A stretch of DNA of 64,000 nt, from contig CM055094.1 of the NCBI GenBank assembly GCA_029204225.1, positions 14,260,928 to 14,324,927 on the forward strand, read 5' to 3'. Under the pieces are notes generated by a model. It was not told where the DNA came from, did not search any database, and was given only the letters and a program-made list of their open reading frames with translations. The position numbers were made by a program, and so were the translations under genes. This DNA is from Diphasiastrum complanatum. Its lineage: Eukaryota > Streptophyta > Lycopodiopsida > Lycopodiales > Lycopodiaceae. Below, piece by piece: positions 23,752 to 34,944 of the stretch (its first letter is position 1; each line of letters opens with the position of its first letter).

Positions 23752-24281
23752 GGCTAAAAGCATGGTTTGGTGGTACAAAAAAAGAACACATTTTTCATTG
23801 TACCTTTTGGTAGTCCAATTTACTTTTGGGGATTTTATTACTCATGATTGTTTTGAGTCCACATTAAAAATGACATGACTTTTAGTGGTAAGTCCAATTT
23901 CAGCGGAGTTTGGAGCATTAGAAAGTGCGAGCGCTTTCCAATGATATGTTAGATGACATACTTTTGAGCTACGATTAAAAAATTATGGCAAGTCAAAAGT
24001 ATGGGGATTTTATTAATCATAATTTTTTTAGTCCACATTAAAAATGACATAACTTTTCAGTGGTAAGTCCAATTTAACGGAGTTTGGTGCATTAGAAAAC
24101 GCTCGACAAGTGCTTTCCAATGATATGTTACATGACATACTTTTGAGATACGGTTAAAAAGCTATGGCAAGTCAAAGGTATTAGTTGAAAATAATGTATA
24201 ATAATACAAAAGTGCATTTCTACCCAAAAAAGATAGTGTCCTTGAAAGTCCATGTTGTACCACCAAACCATGCTTTTAGCC
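23752..24281. mobile_element. 530-bp non-autonomous DNA transposon (MITE)
   Basis: Perfect 27-bp terminal inverted repeats begin GGCTAAAAGCATGGTTTGG. The flanks carry a 4-bp direct repeat AAGC (23748-23751 and 24282-24285). There is no coding capacity. The core holds two tandem copies of about 175 bp (23828-24002 and 24003-24180) sharing GTCCACATTAAAAATGACAT, GCTTTCCAATGATATGTTA and TATGGCAAGTCAAA. The superfamily is unclear: a 4-bp TSD is not diagnostic and may be part of a longer decayed one. Confidence 0.8.
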
Positions 24282-25046
24282 AAGCTCCAAATCCCTCGAA
24301 GTTGACCACTCTATGAGCAACCTCTCGATGGTTTAATGCTTGCAACCATATAGTTGATTGAGCAACTACAATAGTCGATCAAACATAAAGCATGTATCCA
24401 ATTGTGACACAATGTAGTGCTCTCCGATGAACTATGTCAAGTGCCAAGGACCAATATCTTGTATTAGAAATTACATTTGAGCTATCTCAAGTGATTGGCA
24501 TCAACTTTAAGTTGTCTAGATTTCATGAGCTCAAAATTTCTCGAATTCGATCACCCTGAGGAAAATTTTCAATGACAAGCACCAAATTTGATCTATCCCA
24601 AAAGATGCACATTGAATTTCAATAATCACGTGTGATAGGGACTTGACCCGCTGATATGCTCATAACCTATAAATGCTCAACCATGTAGGTTATGAGAACC
24701 TATAAAAATTCTCTTAGTAGGTGATTTAAAAATCTGGTAGGCTTTTTTCAATGGATTATAGGTTTTTGGCAAGCATTGGTTCTAATTTCTAACTCAGAGA
24801 AGTCATATCTTTCAACGAGCTTGAACAATGAAGACTTGTCAGCCCAAGACCCAAGGGCCCATTAGCTTGATGAAGACCTGCAGTTGGGTTGTTGCCATTA
24901 TCGTGGATCTACTTGAGTAGTATGTACTCTCATCTGAGAATGATAACGTAACTGCTTGGACGATAGCACGAGGATTGCTTATTTCTTTCTTTTTTCTTAT
25001 GAAAAAAATTTGTGCCCACTGCCCAGTGCCCACCACCGCGCACATA

Positions 25047-25205
<159 letters not shown>

Positions 25206-25414
25206 GTACAATGTACATTGTTTTAGTAAAAACTTGTGTCGATTTTGTCCGCTCAACCGTTATCACCTTAGGTATAGCTCGTGGGCCTCAAGCCTTGGCT
25301 TTTCAAAGATGCTTCCCATGGGTGAAGATAACATCTCATGTCTATAGCTATTAATCATTTTGAGATTAAATGGCTCAAATGGTGAGGAGTCTCAAGCACA
25401 ACTACACATATGAG

Positions 25415-25760
25415 CGTTTTGCCACGCAACGCTGCCATGCGAACTTGGTACTCAGACTAAATTTTGGCAGTTGTTTTTGGCATGGCTCTGCCACGCATGG
25501 CACATCCACACCAAAAAAATTTCGGGGACCTTGCCGGTGAGATCTAGGCTAGAGGTTTCACGTGGCACTGCCATGCAATTTTTTTTTAAAATAAAAATAA
25601 AAAAAAAGAGTGTCAAAATATATTGGAGTGGTAGAGCCACGCGTGGAAGTGCCACACATGGCCGTTATTTAACTGCCTCTCATCCGACAAGTATCTCTGG
25701 AGATTTGCCACGTGTGGCAAAAGTTACAAAGAGTTTAACTTTGATATTGCCATCTGTGGC
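25415..25760. repeat. Cluster of palindromic GCCACGYGTGGC-like motifs
   Basis: At least six variants of a short palindrome built from TGCCACG/CGTGGCA occur near 25420, 25490, 25565, 25638, 25706 (TTGCCACGTGTGGCAA, almost perfect) and 25747. They are embedded in AT-rich sequence with no coding frame. They could be subterminal repeats of a DNA transposon or a decayed tandem array. Confidence 0.5.
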
Positions 25761-26356
25761 AAAATAAAATTGTTCTAAATGAGATTTTTTTTGAGGTTCT
25801 AAATAAGTGTGGACTAATAATGAAATGATTATTATGTGATCATGAGTGTGAACTAAAAATCAGATGATTATTATTTCAAATTATTATGCTTTGACAAATT
25901 GGAATTACTATCGATTGAATATAACCTGCTATCTTATGCATTTATAGACATTATGATGTGTTTATATATTGAGAAAGTTCCATAATCAAAATTTGGCATT
26001 AACCTCAATATGGTATTAATAGGTAGAACAGTGTGAGCTAAATTTGCGCTTGAAAGGATGCTGAGTACCTTAAGAGCCATGTGGTAAGTTGTTCCAGAAA
26101 TTTGTTTGTGTGTTTGCAAAGATGAATAAATAATCAAACATTGTGACAAAGTGTATTATTATCTTTCATATTATTTTCATAAATGTTACCACAAAGAAGA
26201 TGATAAGTTTGTCCAATTCTAAGTGATTGCTAGATGTGTTTGAAATGAAACTTAAGAAATACAACATCGTATAAAGATGTAATAATTTTGAAAACAATAT
26301 ATAGTGGCCACAAATGTATTGTTTTATAACAAAATTAATCGTGACATGTACTTATT

Positions 26357-26608
26357 TTATTCATCATCGCAAGATTCAAATTCATCAGCCAATACATCTT
26401 GCAACACATCTCCGCTTAGATGATTTTCATCATGACTATAGAAATCAGAACCTCTCTCAATATTGTCCTCATGCAAAGAATCAATGTTGTCCTCTTCATC
26501 ATTTGGGTCAAAAACATGAGAATCAATTATGTGGTTATTTATAAAACTTGAAGATATTTGTACATCTTCATCAGATATACTTGTGTTGTCCAAATTTAGA
26601 TCCTCCAT
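26357..26608 (-). CDS. Short acidic ORF, unrecognised
   Basis: An 83-residue frame, very rich in Asp, Glu, Ser and Asn (SISDEDVQISS, DPNDEEDNIDS). The frame is open upstream to about 26660 (KHVFENAYVENE), so it could be the acidic C-terminal end of a longer lost protein such as a transposase. No motif identifies it. Confidence 0.25.
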   Translation of the reverse strand: MEDLNLDNTSISDEDVQISSSFINNHIIDSHVFDPNDEEDNIDSLHEDNIERGSDFYSHDENHLSGDVLQDVLADEFESCDDE

Positions 26609-27289
26609 TTCATTCTCAACATATGCATTTTCAAATACATGTTTTGAGCGTGGCTTAACTTAAGTCTAGTCTCTTGTGAGCCATATCAAGTAATAAGCAA
26701 CAAAATCATATGTTAGGTAGCAAATTTTGACTTTCCTGAGTGATAGAGGCACCAAAATGGGGCATTTACATTGATAGACACCAAGTTTGAGCTATATGAT
26801 GTGATGTTCGTCAATTATGATCACTCAATGAGCAATGTCGAGTAATTAGGACCAAAATTGAGTTGTCTCACATGTAAGCACTACATTCAAGTTACATGAA
26901 TGTCCTAAACTTGCAATTACTCTAAGTTGATCACTCAATGGACAATGTCAAGCGATAAGGGCCAATATGCAATATCTCAAGTGATAGACAACAATTTTGA
27001 GCTATATCACATGATAGGAGTCAATTCCATTGATAAGCGATAAAAAACAATCAATCTGAATGTACTAAGCTCGATATTAGTCAATTTTGATCACTCGATG
27101 AGCTAAGTTGAGTGATGAGGACCAAAACTGAAGTTTCTCACATGTTGGAATCAAATTCAAGTTCTTTCGAGTGATAAACATCAATGTTTGAGCTATAATA
27201 TTGAGTGATAATGGTCAATTCCATCCAATTTCAGCCTTCATGCTCTATAATTCAAGAGTAATGAATAAGTGGTTGGAATTATATGAAAG

Positions 27290-27960
27290 AAAAAAAAATG
27301 GTCTTGAATAGAAATCGACACCAACGCAAAAGGCCTAGAGGTCAAGCTGCACCTTCACATGATGTTGAGCCACCAACCAATGCACCATAGACTAGATGAT
27401 TGATACACTCCAATAAGCAAGATCAAATGGACAATTCATATCTGACATAGATTGGAAATTTGCAAGAGGATGCGATTGGAAGGTTTGTCTATAATTCTAT
27501 ATTTTTTAAGTGAACAACTCTAATTTCTACGGTTGATTATTGTTTTAATTATAATCAACATGTGGCAGTATCGAAAGTATAGTGCAATGTGGGCATATGG
27601 TCATCATCATTGCATTGAATCAATTGATATAAAACGATGAACTTATGATTGTGGTGTGATGGCATCTTTCTAGTGGATTTTTTTATATCAATTCAACCAA
27701 GACATTAAGCATGGACTTTTCAGACACATCGGTGTTGCCTCGTCCTTGTGAACAGGTGTGCATGAGTTTCACATTTTTTCTTTCTATCGATTGTAACCAA
27801 TGTTATATTAAGTATCTACACTATTTTTTCATTACATATATTTATTGTGAATTAAAATTTGATCATAACAAATCTCTAATCTTAACATTGTTAAATGTGT
27901 AGGTATTTTTTCAACCAGATCGACTAAACAAGAATTAGTGGCTTTAATACATTATTTGAG
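27290..27960 (+). pseudogene. Possible CACTA transposase tail remnant
   Basis: Three coding-like scraps on the plus strand. The first is a basic N-terminal-type stretch (RNRHQRKRPRGQAAPSHD, 27310-27365). The second is TYDCGVMASF near 27648. The third is DTSVLPRPCEQ (27720-27755), which joins across a possible intron (donor CAG|GTGTGC, acceptor TGTGTAG) to VFFQPDRLNKN (27902-27935). The last two blocks resemble the region after the transposase in plant En/Spm (CACTA) elements, where an S-Q-A-x-Q-V-F-Y block precedes a K-N-W block. A CACTA end lies at 33062 in a compatible orientation. Weak evidence; stops are present. Confidence 0.3.
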
Positions 27961-30352
27961 TGGCCCATAATAAAGTGTTAACAACTGCATTTCATTTTAC
28001 TTCTTTTAAAATACAAAAATCATACAAGTATTTCTTCATCATTATTAAAATCTAATATATATCAAAATGTAAAAATTTAACATTTTGATATTGATTATTG
28101 CATCACCCTAATTTCTTGTGGTTTTTTGGAAGTTGTCGATTTTTCAAAAATCTTCTCTTTTTAATCTTGCATCTCAATTTGCTTCCGGCAAAATATTACA
28201 AATTTACATTAATAACTAATTATATTGGCTTAATAAAGCTATGTGACATAAGGTTTACATGAATCCACCTACTTTATTACACATAAATTTCTTGCATTTG
28301 AAAACATTAAACAAAATTTTGCTTGCATCCAAAAAATGTTGTCGCTTTTCTAAAAGTTAATTTCCTATAATTTTTTTACACAATCGATTTTTGGAAAAAG
28401 ATGTCGATTTCATGCCTATACTTGCTGACTTTAGCGAACAATGAGCCAAACTTTAATCTAAGCCTTTTTGAAAGATTTTCTTTTTTTAAGCCTTCTCCAT
28501 ATAGAATCGTAAGATTTTGGCCCACTACTTGTTAAAAAAGCCTAAAAAAAAAATTAATAAGTTTTGTGTTGGTTGAAAAAAAAGTTTTCCGCAAACACTT
28601 GATTAGAACTTAGCATGCCAAAAAAGTAGCAGCTGGTTGTTAGAAAAAGCTTGGCTGATCCTAGCTCTGAACTCCTAGAATCTAGTTTATTGTTAGCTAC
28701 TAAAGCTTGAAATGAGCATGCTTCAACTTTGATTAAAATTTAATATGCATCTCATTCTGGGACCTGGGTGTTATTCTGTCACACTTCCGTCCTGTACAAC
28801 GCGTACCGGCTACAGTCCCCACTCGTGACTTTGCTGTCTGTGAAATCTTTGAGTGGTATAGTTTATCGGGGAAGGTACATTGCACGGCTACTGTTGCAAC
28901 TTTCGAACTGAAATAAGTACTACTGATCCTGTGTACCTACTACCTAGTGCTTCTCTCTCTCTCTAATTAGAAGACGACGACACTCATGAGTCATTACTGA
29001 TCTTGATCATCCTCGAGCAGCTAAGAGCTTGCATGCAGTCTGGAGTCTGGACTCTGGACCACAAAATATGAAATCTCTTTTCCATATCTGGGATTGCCCA
29101 GTGCAGTGCACGCTTCACCTTTCGTTCACAAACCTGGGTCCGGCATCATGATGATAGACGTACGTCATTTTGTTTGGGAATATATTCAGCGCCCAGGCTT
29201 TACAAATTAGTGTAGCGGCTTGCCTCCGTATATGTTTTGAAAGGCAGGCCACAGGTGTTCGTATACTTGCTTTCTTCTTTGAAAGTTGTTAAACAAAAAA
29301 TCCAGCACTAAAGCTTTGCCATAGTTTGAAGTTTATGTGAACATTTTTGTAACCAACCACGTTTCTATGCAAATGGCTAAACCAAAATGCATTTCTATGA
29401 TTGCAAAATTCGACGTGAATTTTGAGAGGTTGGGAGGGCCTCCAAATCCATGACTTGGGACTGCTGAAGCTGACATAGGCCGATCAGATCGCCCTGACGT
29501 TGACAACAAAAGGCACTAAATATCATGAACTAAGAAACTTGTTAAATCAGCAGAATTTTCTTATACATTTTCCTGCAGAAGATTGCGCGTTAAACAATAG
29601 CGCAATCGTGATCTACAGCAAATAGATAATCATTTACTTACAACTCCGGATTTAACACTGCAGCTGATAAGGGTTTAACGCTAACCAGTGCCTGCTTGGA
29701 CGCAAATAAGGATCAGTATATTTTCATTATTTCTACGGATTAAGATCCATGATAAAGTTGGTCCAACACCATCATCATAATGCATTCCTTTAGTAATTTG
29801 TGCACATATAAGTGATATTAATAATTGAACAAGCTAAGCAAAGCCGTCAAATCTTGCTGGCATAACCTTTCTTTATTGCTAATCTAGAGTAAATTTGAAA
29901 TAATCATAATAACCCACAACATCCAAATGTTCCAAGTCTTTTATTTCTTGCAATGGCATTGTGGCTTTGCACGAACAACCTTACGTACAATAATCTCATT
30001 GTGCATCTTAATCTACGTCTCCAATTTATAAAATTTGAGCTTGGGTCTCCATTCCCAGATGTGGCATACTTACCCAACTTGGCTACATGATTGCCTCTCC
30101 AAGGTTTTTAAGTGTTGATCCTTTTATATCAATTGAGGTTTTTTTTTTTTAGCGATCTGTCTTCTGCTGCCCGCTACAAGCAGATCCCTCATGCACCAGC
30201 AACAAACAACAATGGCAGATCGCAGATGCAGATCACACATGTAACAGTTTGCAGCATCATGCACCAACATTGGCAATTCTGAGACATCAAGCGCACCTCC
30301 CAACATTCACAAACGGCCACAGACCAGTTACCACGCCGGATCACGAAGGAAA
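27961..30352. other. No gene seen
   Basis: Very AT-rich to about 28620, then a more balanced, apparently low-copy stretch from 28700 to 30100 without an ORF of note. No RNA gene, LTR or tandem repeat recognised. Confidence 0.5.
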
Positions 30353-30547
30353 ATGGGGCTCATGGATCCACCAGAAACCACACATTCACAACTTGATGAA
30401 TCGTTTGAGAGGATGGTTGTTGTGGCCGACGATCGTTCAACCAACAAGAGAAAGGGTAATAAGCATCGTAGGGTTCTGTTTGTAATTAATTTCGTTACTT
30501 TTGGTACTTTTGGTATTATGGTAATAATTAGCTGCTTTTGGTGCTTT

Positions 30548-30667
30548 AGCTGCTTTTGGTACTTAATTTGGTACTTTAGCTACTTTTGGTACTTAATTTG
30601 GTACTTCATCTGCTTTTGGTACTTAATTTGGTATTTTAGCTGCTTTTGGTACTTAATTTGGTACTTT
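30548..30667 (+). repeat. 30-bp minisatellite, four copies
   Basis: The unit TTTTGGTACTTAATTTGGTA plus TTTTAGCTGC (30 bp in all) is repeated about four times, with partial copies on both sides (from 30490). Because 30 is divisible by 3, the plus-strand ORF 30353-30775 encodes an aromatic decapeptide repeat (FSCFWYLIWY). The ORF has no recognised domain. Confidence 0.85.
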
Positions 30668-30820
30668 TGGTTTATGGTTTGGTACTATTCGTACTACCTT
30701 TTGGGGTATTTGGCGATTTCCAACCTACTTGCTTGGTTATTTGGCACTTTTTATGCGAGGATTTATAGTGAATAGTTTGTGCTAAAATTTTGCACTTGTT
30801 GTTTTGCAAGAAAAAACAAA

Positions 30821-31101
30821 ATGGATGAGTACCTAATCCTGCGGAAGTTCTGTTACTCAGCCCAGGAGCTTCATGAAGAGTATGGCTTGAGCCTTATAGA
30901 GAGCAAACTTACAAAAGACCTGCTAGACACTGATATGCCAAACAATCAGTGGCTAATGGTCTTTAGGCAGGGATATAAAAAAAAACAATAAGATATATGG
31001 ATAGTTGGCAGACTATGGACGTCTGCCAACTAAGGAGGAATACGAATTTGCCTTCAGGAAATCATACGACGCATTAGAAGAGCGAGGGTCATCCTCCAAA
31101 T
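30821..31101 (+). pseudogene. Exon-like remnant, unrecognised
   Basis: From an ATG at 30821 the reading MDEYLILRKFCYSAQ continues to a run of eight A at about 30979. There a one-base shift leads to LADYGRLPTKEEYEFAF and ALEERGSS, ending at a good donor (AAAT|GTAAGT, 31102). A TAG also lies at about 30999. The composition is typical of a soluble helical protein, but no family is recognised. It sits between the minisatellite and the CACTA subterminal region and could be a remnant of that element's second gene. Confidence 0.3.
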
Positions 31102-31214
31102 GTAAGTGCTAGTTTTTGTATTCATACTAATTTGGTTTGTATTCCAACATCAATTTTATTTAATTTAACACGATCAAGCATTAAATATTAATGTGGTTTG
31201 TTTGCTTGTGTTCA

Positions 31215-33062
31215 TGCAAACTGGACGTCACAACGACGACGAGTAGATTAGGTTTAAAAGTTTCAGTTGATGTTAGATCTAGAAAGATCATGCAACATTA
31301 AAACACCAATTTTGTAATACATTGGTTGATATTATGAAAATATTATTATTACAAATGATCGTGCTATATTGTCATTGCTTTTATATGTGCAATGTTCTTT
31401 TTTCAAAAATTGCAATGTCGAATTTTGAGACGACGTGGATTGACATAATAACCAACTAAGAGTTTAAAACCATGTGCAATGTCAGATTTCAAAACAACAA
31501 TCAATATCATATATAGAAATCTAAATGAAATTTATGATGTGCATAAAGCAATGCAATAAAGTATTGTCATTCATAATGAACATGAAGTGATGCAATAAAA
31601 TATAGAATGAAAAGTACCTCATGCTTAGCTTGTTGTTTGATCCAGATGTTGAATGCAACTCAAAAATATTGGTTCAAAAACAATTCATGAACATCGCTTC
31701 TCAAAGAACCCAACTCCAAGAACAGCCTGATAAAAATGCGCGCGCTATTTTTTACGCATTTTTTATTTTTTTAAACCTAAATTGGGACATCGGAATCCGA
31801 CATTCAAACGTGTCGGGGATAGACGTCAGATAGACGTTGGACACTGTAGGGTCGAAGATCTTGCATAGTATAGCCCCGCCTGTCAACAAGGGTTAGATCA
31901 CTAGATAGGTACCTAACTATGCATAGATGCTAATTTTAGTTAGTTTCCTACTTCCTCCCTAACTCTATTCACCACTAACACTACTCTCCCTTAACTCTAC
32001 TCCTCTACTCTAACATTCATCATGATTTGGGTGAAGGAAAGGGATAGAAAAGGAGAGGAAGAGAGAAAAGAAGAGAGAAAGAGAGAGAGATGAGATGGAG
32101 GTTAGCTCAAATGCTCAATGTCATTGCTTGGAAAAACCTTAACTAGCATAACCAAAAAGCATGGAAAATGAAAATAACAAGCAATCACAACAATAGCATA
32201 AGCAAGATTAATTAGCAAATGAGGATGCTTGAGCTCTCAAAATGGTAGAGTCTCCTCCTCTCTATTAAGCATGAAAATAGTGTACAAATGGTGCCTTTTT
32301 ATAAAATGGGGCCCTTGTCCCTCAATCCTATTGGCTAATATTCACATTGATCCTATCCATTCATCTTGGACCCAACTTGATCCAAGGGTCCACAAAAAGT
32401 ACATTGGAAATCACAAGATTCATGTGAGTCCAAAATTGGACCCAACTCTAAAAAGTAAACTTTAAGTTTAGAATTGACTTTGGGCCTCAAGTTTTATTTT
32501 AATTACAAAGGGCCCAAGTCTATTATTTTATTTACAACTTCACTTGCATGCTCATTGGGCCATGGGCTTATACACATAGGATGCCATGCCCTAGCAACAC
32601 ATTTTATTAGATGATTTTATTTATTTACACTTTGTTGGGAATACCCCCAACAGACACACGTCGCTGGACCTTTTTTTTTATCATTCTGTTAATAGACGTC
32701 GGATTCCGACATGTATTTGGGATGTCGGAATCCGACATTCAAGTAGACATTGGATGGTGGACGTCGTCGGACATTTGTCCGAAAATTTTATGGATCATTC
32801 TAGATTTACAGACATCAGAATCTGACAATTTTTTTGGACATTGCAATGCGACGTCCACGTCGGATTGATCCTCAATGATCGAGATTTGTCGCTTTGGATT
32901 CCGACAACTTATGTGTGTGGGATTGCGATGTGTTTTAAGGACGTCTGATTTCGATGACCTTATAGCGACGGGTTTTTTCAACGTCCATGACGAATTTAAA
33001 AGAAAATAAAACACGTGATTCACATTGCAAACACGTTGCAAATCGTGGTGGGTGTTGTAGTG
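31215..33062 (-). mobile_element. CACTA (En/Spm) transposon end with subterminal repeats
   Basis: The right edge at 33062 reads, on the minus strand, CACTACAACACCCACCACG, the classic CACTA terminal repeat. Inside it a palindromic motif GTCGGAATCCGAC recurs: near 31787, 32697, 32724, 32814, 32893 and 32938, with weaker copies at 31215, 31410 and 31478 (ATGTCAGATTTC). GACGTC-type words lie between them. This is the expected subterminal repeat structure bound by TnpA-type proteins. The flank TGT (33063-33065) would be one copy of the 3-bp target duplication. The other end was not found. A solo LTR at 31845-32652 interrupts the array. Confidence 0.75.
31845..32652 (+). repeat. Solo LTR with 5-bp target duplication
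   Basis: Starts TGTAGGGTCG and ends CCCCCAACA. It is flanked on both sides by GACAC (31840-31844 and 32653-32657). The interior has a TATA-like TTTTTATAAAATGG (about 32299) and purine-rich GA sequence at 32040-32090, but no internal region or second LTR. Removing it restores the CACTA subterminal sequence. The family is not represented elsewhere in the window as far as I can see. Confidence 0.85.
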
Positions 33063-33419
33063 TGTACTTCATCTAAGGATGCTTGGAATTCATTGAAGAA
33101 GCTTTATGAATCCAAGTCTATTTCTAGAGTATTGACTCTAAGAAGGCAAATCTTTTCTTGTTTGCAAAAAAATGAATAAAATCCAAGTACTTTTGTTTTG
33201 AGGATAAAAGCTGATGAGTTGGCTTGCATTGATGAGAGCATTAAGCAAGGAGAGCTTGTTCAAGTGATTCTTAATGGATTGTTGGATACTCATGCTAACA
33301 TTGTTCAAAGTATTGCTATTCAAAAGACTTTGCCAAGGTTGATGGATCTTCAAGAGATCTTGATCAATGAGGAATATAGGCTTCAAGCAAGAGGTGGATC
33401 TACATCGCAAGGACAATAG
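33063..33419 (+). pseudogene. Copia gag fragment
   Basis: Reads CTSSKDAWNSLKKLYESK, SRVLTLRRQIFSCLQ, a TAA at 33177, then LACIDESIKQGELVQVILNG and INEEYRLQARGGSTSQGQ. It corresponds closely to the second gag unit of the copia at 12104-12480, including the stretch where that copy has a stop (YRLQ followed by RGG), so it is the same family. It begins exactly at the CACTA end and stops at 33419, where a minus-strand copia begins. Confidence 0.85.
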
Positions 33420-34788
33420 ATTGTCTAGACATTTGTTGTACAACAACATGCTTTAAATGACCAAGCCTATAATGCCAAAGTAAACCTTTATTTGAATGAA
33501 TAGAAGTATTGAGAGCCTGACTAGAGGCAGAAAAGCAATGACTTAATTTGTATCAGTATCCATGCCTCTTTCTAAGTGCTAGGATCTTGCATGTCCTATC
33601 AACTGCTTTACACTGATCACATTCGAATTCTACTCTATGTCCTAGATCTGTGATTCTGCTTACAAAGAGCAGATTCGTAGATAAATTTGGTACATAGAGG
33701 ACTCTAAAGAGTAGCTTAGACTGATCATTAGCAAAGCTTAATCTTATAGTGCCTTCACCTTTAATAGCTTGTGTGCTATTGTCACCAAGGTGAACATATT
33801 TTTGGATACTGTAAGGTGTGTAGGACTCGAAACAGCCAATAAGGCTAGTTATATGCTGATTGGCTCCGGAATCCAGGAACCAAGAACTATCGCCGGATGC
33901 TTCTTGATGGCTGGTCATGAAGGTATCATGATCCGCTTCTTGAATAGGCTGTGGAGCTTCTGCAGCTACATTTGCCACTTGATTTACTGTCCCTTGCTGT
34001 TGTTCTTTACTTGAAGTATCTGGCAGTCTTGTATTTCGTGGTTGTTTCGCTTGTAGTATCTGCAAAACAGCTTCTTCTTTGTGCGGATTTGACTGTTCCT
34101 TGTGCTGAGCTAGTTTCTTGTCTGGCTTTGATTGCTTTGGGCCTTTCTTCTTCTTCTATTTTGTCATGCTCTTGTTGGTGTACAAGGCGTGAGAATCAGT
34201 TGAGGAACTTGAGGCTTCATTCCTCTGCGTGCCTTCCTGTAATAACATAGTAATGACTCTCGAAAGAGTCAATTCTGGATGAGTCGTGATGATCATCACC
34301 CAGCTGTCATAAGAGCTTGGCAAGCTTGTAAGCAGTTGCATCACTACGTCTTGATCATTTATGACAGATCCGACAGCGAACATTTGTCTTAGCAGGTTCT
34401 TGAATTGATTAATGTGATTCTGCAGAGAATCACCATTCGTCATCTTGAGGGAGTAGAATTTCTTCCTGATATGTAGCTTGGAAGCTATATCTCGCATTTT
34501 GTATAGTGTGCTCAAGATGTCCCAAACTTCTTTCGATGTTTGAGCCTCAGATACATGGCCGATCTGGGTATCTGTGATGTTGAGGATGATCAGCGCGAAA
34601 GCCTTTCCATCCTTCAGCTTCCATCTGGCAGTTGCTACGTCGTCTGCATCGGGTTTCCCTTCTGAACCTGTAACGATGTCATACAATTCTTTAGCCATTA
34701 GTATAATTTTCATCTTAAATTTCCACATATGGTAATTGGCTCCATCAAGCTTGTCCATAATAGGACTGGCTTTCCTTTGGGAATCCAT
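33420..34788 (-). pseudogene. Copia gag, protease and pre-integrase region
   Basis: The ATG at 34788 starts gag (DKLDGANYHMWKFKMK, LNITDTQIGHVSEA, NHINQFKNLLRQM, VITMLLQEG). After a stop near 34156, another frame carries a defective zinc knuckle CRYYKRNNHEIQDC (about 34050), whose second Cys is Tyr. The protease SSWFLDSGANQHIT follows (about 33880), then LYVPNLSTNLLFVSRI and the pre-integrase histidine block LLWHYRLGHL (about 33460). It ends at MSRQS near 33420, truncated before integrase. Upstream are a perfect PBS and an LTR. The copy at 45113-46941 is the same family. Confidence 0.9.
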
Positions 34789-34932
34789 GTGGAAGAATTA
34801 GTCTAAGTGATAGGAGAAACTATCAGTGACTTAAGTATGAAAATCTGATATTGAAAATACAGAACAAGAAAACAATTACTCTATCGACTAGTAGAGTCTT
34901 GTACTGTGGAAGCTTATCAAGCTATGAAAATA

Positions 34933-34944
34933 GCTCTGATACCA
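34933..34944 (-). other. Copia primer binding site
   Basis: On the minus strand TGGTATCAGAGC, an exact match to the initiator Met tRNA site, directly adjoining the LTR end at 34945. Confidence 0.9.
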
